DNA from: Chlamydomonas reinhardtii
Taxonomy: Eukaryota; Chlorophyta; Chlorophyceae; Chlamydomonadales; Chlamydomonadaceae
DNA: 64,000 bases
NCBI RefSeq assembly: GCF_000002595.2
Contig: NC_057009.1
Location: 3,459,279-3,523,278, forward strand
Direction: 5' to 3'
Position 1 is the stretch's first letter. Every line of letters begins with the position of its first letter. The notes under the pieces are model-generated. The model searched no databases and was not told the DNA's origin. It saw only the letters and a program-made list of their open reading frames with translations. Positions 59,236 through 64,000 of this stretch are shown here, in pieces. The translations under genes and the position numbers were made by a program.

Positions 59236-62200
59236 ATGGTTGCCAGCAGCAGCGCCGAGGAGCAGCCGCGCGTAGTCTCGTTGAGCTCGGCCAATCGGCA
59301 GCAGCTCTCGCGCGCGGCAGTCTGCTTCGGTGCGGTAAGCATTAACGACCGTGTGCTGCTGGCACACGGGCATCGTAGTGTTGGGCGTCAATTTGCCAAC
59401 GGCTGGACCGGATACTTAAACCCTTGTGCTCGTCGGGTGCCTTTCCTCCCCGTTGCCAACCGCCTCCCCCGCACCCCGCACCCTGGACAGTCTATGGTGG
59501 AGGACCCGATCCTCATGTGGGCAACGGACGGCAAGAACCCCGCCGGCTCAGTAGGCTTCTACACAAAGATGGCGGAGGTGGGGCCGACGTGGCGTGCACA
59601 TTGCAGCAAAGCGGCCAGGCGGTGGCGGGGTGTGACCCGTGCGTGTCAAGAACGCGCGGCCAAGCGAAAAATGCAAAACGTAGCGCGGAAGTGCAGGCAG
59701 AGTCCTTGAAAAGCTGAAAGGGGTTGGAGGGGCCAACACGGGCCTACTACGCCAAAACCTGACTGACGGCTGGCAGATGGGAAGACACGGGTAGCAGGAG
59801 GGCTTTAAATGGTGATGGCAAGCACGCGTCAGGCACCGCCCAGCTCATCGTGTAGCATCGTTGCCATGAAGCCGGCGAGGGAAACAGCGGTGCCCCTCAA
59901 ATCCATGCCCACTGACCCCAACACCACGCGCCGCACAGGTGTTCTTCAATGCGATGGCGGACCGCAGCTGGTGCTGGGCGTTGCAGGCGCCAGCCAATGC
60001 CAAAGCGCTACCCGGTGAGCTTTAATCTAGGCGAAGGTCGGGGCATCACAGGCATCTCCGGTCAATTACCATCACATGGTGCCGCGATTCCCTAAGTTGC
60101 TACTTTACATACCAACAATAGATAGAAATATATATGAGAGGACAGTGTTCGCGCATTGCAAGCATTAGGTTATACTTCCACGAAGGGTGCGCGACCCACC
60201 ATCGCGCGCTCAGCACGGGGCCCAAGGCCCTGCCAGAGGGGCCACCACCGCTCGCCGGCGCCATCCTAAGCATACTTACCTGGCCCGCTTCTCGAGGTGG
60301 TCACCATGGCCTCGGTTGTGTGGTCGGTCTTCACCTTGCACTTTGTGAGGGCCTTCCGCAGTCGGCCCTTCGGGTGTCCGGCAGGGCTAAATTTTTGTTA
60401 GGCTGAGGACCCGCGCTATGCGCGGCCTCGGCTCCCAATTCAGCTGTCGATCCGCCTCAGAAGCTGCCACCTAATCTCCCTTCTTCATCCCCCTGCCCAT
60501 CAAATCCGCTGCCTCATTTTGCACACTTGCTGGTTGTGGGTGTGCGTTATAATGTGATCGGCGCCGTCCACTAAGTGGTGGGCGGTGAGCACTAAGCAGT
60601 GAGCTCACGACTTGCCGAGCGAAGGGTTCCGCAGTTCAGTATGTGTGCTCGAGAAGGATTCCATATGACATCATGTGTGCCTGGGTATGAGTGGGGCGAG
60701 GCGGTCATCAGAAGGGTTATCGGGCAGGACCGTCTAAAGGCTCGAGAGCCTAGCAGTGTCAGCGGAGGATTACAGGGGGCCTTCCGTTCAGGGGAACGCT
60801 GCGGTTTTGCTGCAGTGGTGGTGCATCTGGCTCCGTTTGTGGTTCGTGGTGCGTTTCCTGTCTCCTGGCCCTCTCGCCCTACTCCGCGCCCCTTCCGTCT
60901 GCCTGCTTTCCGTTAGGAAGGCGGTCTGGGTATTGAGGTCTGGTCTAATGGCCACAACACCCCTGTGCACAACGCAAGCCTCGCGTTGAAACACCTCTCT
61001 TGCTCTCCTTCGCTCTACATGCCGTCTTCCTCCCTTGTCGACGACCCAACAGGTGAACTGGACGCCCACACTCCGCAGAGCGTGTGCCTTGCTTGTGAGG
61101 TGCCGCGCGCCTACCCCTCCGACTGGCAGGTGCGCGATTGAATTCCCGAAAGCCCTGGCTGCTGGCAGCGTTGCACCTAACGCAACCCATGTTGGGTCTG
61201 GCCGAGTGCATACCTGGGTCCTGTCGTGAACAAAGAACAACCCACACGCCCTTGCGTTGCGCTGCATCCCCGGCCATTCAGCTCCTGTGCGCGGGCATGG
61301 TGGGGCTGGGCCTGCGCTCCCCCAGTTGGCGCTGCGTGCGGATGTTCCTGCACCTCACGCCCGAGTTCCAGAAGCGGCACAAGGCCTTCCACACGGTGCG
61401 GCTGACAATTTTATGGCCCTGGGGCTTGGGCATATCCCTGGGCCGTTAACGCATTACTTGTGGATGACCGCTCGCCATGCTGCGAGTCTGTAAATGCGCG
61501 GTCGGGGGCAGCCCCACGGTACATGGTTGTGCTGGGTTGAGGGCAGGCGAGCAGGGACGCACGGCTTCTGCATCCCTTCACCTGTGCCTGTTGTACCCTG
61601 GTCTCTGCACACGCTTACACATTTGCCAACTGTCCTCTTCACCCCTACCTGCCAACCCGCGCAATGACGCTGCCCCTCCCCTACGCATGCACAGGAGCAC
61701 GGGCCCTTCGTCTACATCGCCGCGTTCGGTACCCGGCCCAAGCTGTGGCGCCGCGGCCGCGGCTCCCAGCTCATGTCGGCTGTCCTCAAGATGGCAGACC
61801 AGAAGAACATGTGAGCCCGCCGTCGTGTCCGCGCCGCAAGCGCTTTGTTGTGCTGTCTTTCGACCGTGTGACGCCTTTGTCCGTGTGCGTGTGGGGTATG
61901 CGCGCACCTTTGTTCGCCCGCACTGTCCCAGGGCTGTGATGAGCCACCGCTCGGCCACACCTCTTGATCACGCCCGCTTGGTGCCACGGAATCTCACAGC
62001 ATCCCTGGTGCCCGCACAAGCTCTCACCCGTCCTCTTGGGGCCTAAGACCTAACGTACCGTGAGCGACTGTCACAGGCCCAAACCTCCCTCCCGCTGCAT
62101 CCCTGCCCGGCCCCTGCCACGCCCATTGTCCCGCTCGTTCTCCCGCTACAGGCACTGCTACCTGGAGGCCAGCAGCGACGACAGCCGCCGCTTCTACGCC

Positions 62201-62596
62201 CGACACGGCTTTGCGCTGAAGGAGGAGCTCTGCGTGCTGCCGCTCACAGCCTCCGACGCCGCCGGCGCGCCGCTGCTGTACATTATGGTGCGGCCGCCCC
62301 AGGGCGCCGGTGCTGGAGGTGCGGGCGGTGGTGGTGGCGGCGCGGGTGCGCTGGCGGCCGGTGTTGGAGGCAAGGGCGCCGCTGCGGCTGGCGCTGCGGT
62401 GGGACCGGTGGCGGCGCCGGCGAAAGCGGCGGAGGTGGTGGTGACGGCGGCGGGCGGCATCGCGGCGACGGTGGCGGTGCCAGAGGCGGCGGCGGCAGCG
62501 GCTGCATCCACAGAGCCGCAGAAGCAGACGGCGGCGGCGGCGGCTGAGGCTGGGCAAGCTGGAGAGCGTGCGCGACAGGGGGATGAGCAGGTGTAG
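59236..62596 (+). CDS. GNAT-family N-acetyltransferase
   Basis: Exons 59236-59334, 59491-59577, 59939-60014, 61053-61129, 61282-61395, 61695-61810 and 62152-62596 give 337 aa, with every phase consistent. The core follows the GNAT plan of the AFADDP-type acetyltransferases: AVCFGA-SMVEDPILMW at the start, CEVPRAYPSDWQLLCAG, then VYIAAFGTRPKLWRRGRGSQ with the acetyl-CoA loop (R-G-R-G-S), and HCYLEASSDDSRRFYARHGF, the family's signature strand-helix. The last 100 residues are an Ala/Gly-rich tail with a charged end and no known role. The acceptor molecule cannot be predicted. The 1-kb intron 60015-61052 holds nothing recognisable. There is no obvious targeting peptide. Confidence 0.87.
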
Positions 62597-63276
62597 GGAT
62601 GCTTGTGTGCGTGGCAGTGTACGGTTCAATGGAGTCTGGGTGTGGGCGGGCATGTGGCTAGGCGCAAATGGGCCGGCTGTGCAGGGTGCTACTGCCTGCT
62701 TGCCTGCTAGGCTTCCTTTCTCCACTTATCCGCGCCGTGTGATCTAAGAAACGGGTTTTCAGGCAGTAACATTTGTACTTGTGTGCAGGAAGGGTGTCTT
62801 GACTCTGGGGCAGGGGCGGTGCCTAGAAGTCGGGATCTAGAGCGCCGTCTTTCATGGTCTGTGCGACTGTGCATACCCGGGACTCCGGGAGGGGAAACGG
62901 TCCCGCCAATGCTGCTGGCTGCTGGGAATGTGCGAGCCGGGCGTTAAGAGCGTGCGTATGGAAGGTTCCGTTAGGTAGGGGCGGGGCATGCGGCGCGTTG
63001 GGCAGGAATGGCTTGGCATGCACGGGGTGACCTGCGAGGCGACGGTGCATCGCAAGCTGAGTGTGCAACATCCCTTCTCCAATGCACAATCTTGGGTTGC
63101 TGCAGCACCGCGCTTATAGCACCAGCACTGCTGCAAATCGCACAGTCAGAGCGACTCGTGCTTGGTAGACTTTACGCGCGACAAGCAAACGGACACTTCA
63201 GAAAAGGAGCATGAAACGAATTTGACACCACACATTACAAGGCCACAACAGTCAAATAGCAGCACCACATCTAGCG
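62597..63276. other. Intergenic / UTR, no gene seen
   Basis: This holds the 3'UTR of the acetyltransferase gene and the promoter of the next gene. No TATA box or other site was recognised. Confidence 0.45.
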
Positions 63277-64000
63277 ATGGCGCTGCAGTCTCGACATGGC
63301 CGCGCAACTTTTCTTCACGCTTATTGGCGCGAGCGTGCGCTTAGACCCTGCCTTAGACGCCCAGTGCTGACGGTTTCAGCTGTTGCAGCAAGTTCTTCAG
63401 CGGCGGAAGGGCGCGGCAAAGCGAGCGGCCTGGGGTCCCTCACCTTTCTCGATTTCGTCGTGCCTTTCAGCACGCCGCTTGCCGCCGCGATTGCGACAGG
63501 CGTCTACACGGGGGTGAGTGCCTCAACAAGTACTTTAGTGCAGCTGATGCGCGCGCGGGGCTGTCTGGAAGGCGCAGGGCCGCCTCCGCTGCTGAGTGTC
63601 ACCGTGTTGACACACCAGCCCTCCACACCTGCGCTGGTCTCGCCCCTTTCCAGTCTTCCAAACGCCAAACAAGCACCCGGCCACCCACCTGGCTGTGTGG
63701 CGGCTGCCGCGCGCCACCGCACGTCGCCTCACCAAGCGCACCACCCCGTGCGCCTTCCCCAACCCCTCTCCCCCCCCCACACACACACACTTACTCGCAG
63801 GCTGTGGGTGCGGATCTGGCCTGGCCGCTGCGCGCACTGCTGGTGGGCGGCGGGCCGTTGCTGGTGCACCTGCTGTTCCCTGCTGTGGACTGGGCGCTGG
63901 GACCCAGTAGGGCGCTGGCGGAGCGGCAGCAGCAGCAGGCGCAGCAGCAGGCGCTAGGGATCAAGGTGGGCGGCGAGGGTGTGTGTTTGGGCGGGTGGGG
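63277..64000 (+). CDS. Plastid-targeted membrane protein resembling alkane hydroxylase (AlkB), 5' part only
   Basis: Exons 63277-63513 and 63801-63965 (both phase 0) encode the first 134 residues; the gene runs out of the window. An Arg/Ala/Ser-rich transit peptide of about 45 residues ends near LTVSAVAASSSA. Two hydrophobic segments follow: FLDFVVPFSTPLAAAIATGV, and then PLRALLVGGGPLLVHLLFPA running into VDWALGPSRA. A membrane pair followed by P-x-x-D-x-x-L/A-G-x-x-R resembles the first helices of AlkB-type alkane monooxygenases, where PLLD-x-x-x-G precedes the di-iron histidine boxes. Those boxes would lie beyond the window, so the call is tentative. A poly-Gln stretch follows. Confidence 0.45.

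Overview
This window looks like nuclear DNA of a volvocine green alga, most likely Chlamydomonas or a close relative. It is GC-rich, its coding sequence is cut into many short exons with GT-AG introns whose donors are mostly gtgcgt, gtgagt or gtgggt, TGTAA polyadenylation signals follow several genes, and (CA)n/(GT)n microsatellites and minisatellites fill the introns. Exons were joined by hand. For every multi-exon model that is complete in the window the exon lengths sum to a multiple of three, which supports the joins.

Layout. 1-8994 (+): 3' part of a very large SLIP-GC-like nuclear GTPase, 1,600 codons visible. 9560-11854 (+): a plastid-targeted SelU/PRXL2-type peroxiredoxin-like selenoprotein, with an in-frame TGA in a U-x-x-C motif and a SECIS-like fold in its 3'UTR at 12195-12315. 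13941-14999 (-): an intronless RAE1/Gle2 WD40 mRNA-export factor. 15763-22117 (+): the biotin subunit of mitochondrial 3-methylcrotonyl-CoA carboxylase. 23247-25415 (+): a protein of unknown function with a myristoylation-type N-terminus, lying among copies of a roughly 240-bp dispersed repeat. 26870-30560 (+): serine racemase or a related PLP enzyme. 32184-33119 (-): an unknown protein with one membrane segment and a low-complexity body. 33727-39813 (+): a membrane-anchored DOMON and copper-monooxygenase-like protein that keeps one copper site and has lost the other. 41848-43891 (-) and 44042-46401 (+): a head-to-head pair encoding a thylakoid-type TPR-like tail-anchored protein and a Tat-targeted lumenal protein. 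About 46882-52740: exactly six tandem copies of a 0.93-1.07 kb repeat. 53287-58134 (+): an Ala/Pro-rich F-box/LRR-like giant reading frame split by a single TAG that an in-frame intron could remove. 59236-62596 (+): a GNAT acetyltransferase. 63277 to the end (+): the 5' end of a plastid-targeted membrane protein resembling alkane hydroxylase (AlkB).

The genes do not form a pathway, as expected in a eukaryotic nuclear genome. The points most worth following are the selenoprotein with an apparent CC-type SECIS, the monooxygenase-like protein that has lost all three CuM ligands but kept all three CuH ligands, the six-unit tandem array whose ends fall on a palindrome, and the complementary (GT)n/(CA)n tracts flanking one exon of the racemase. 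No tRNA, rRNA, CRISPR, retrovirus-like element or complete transposon was recognised.
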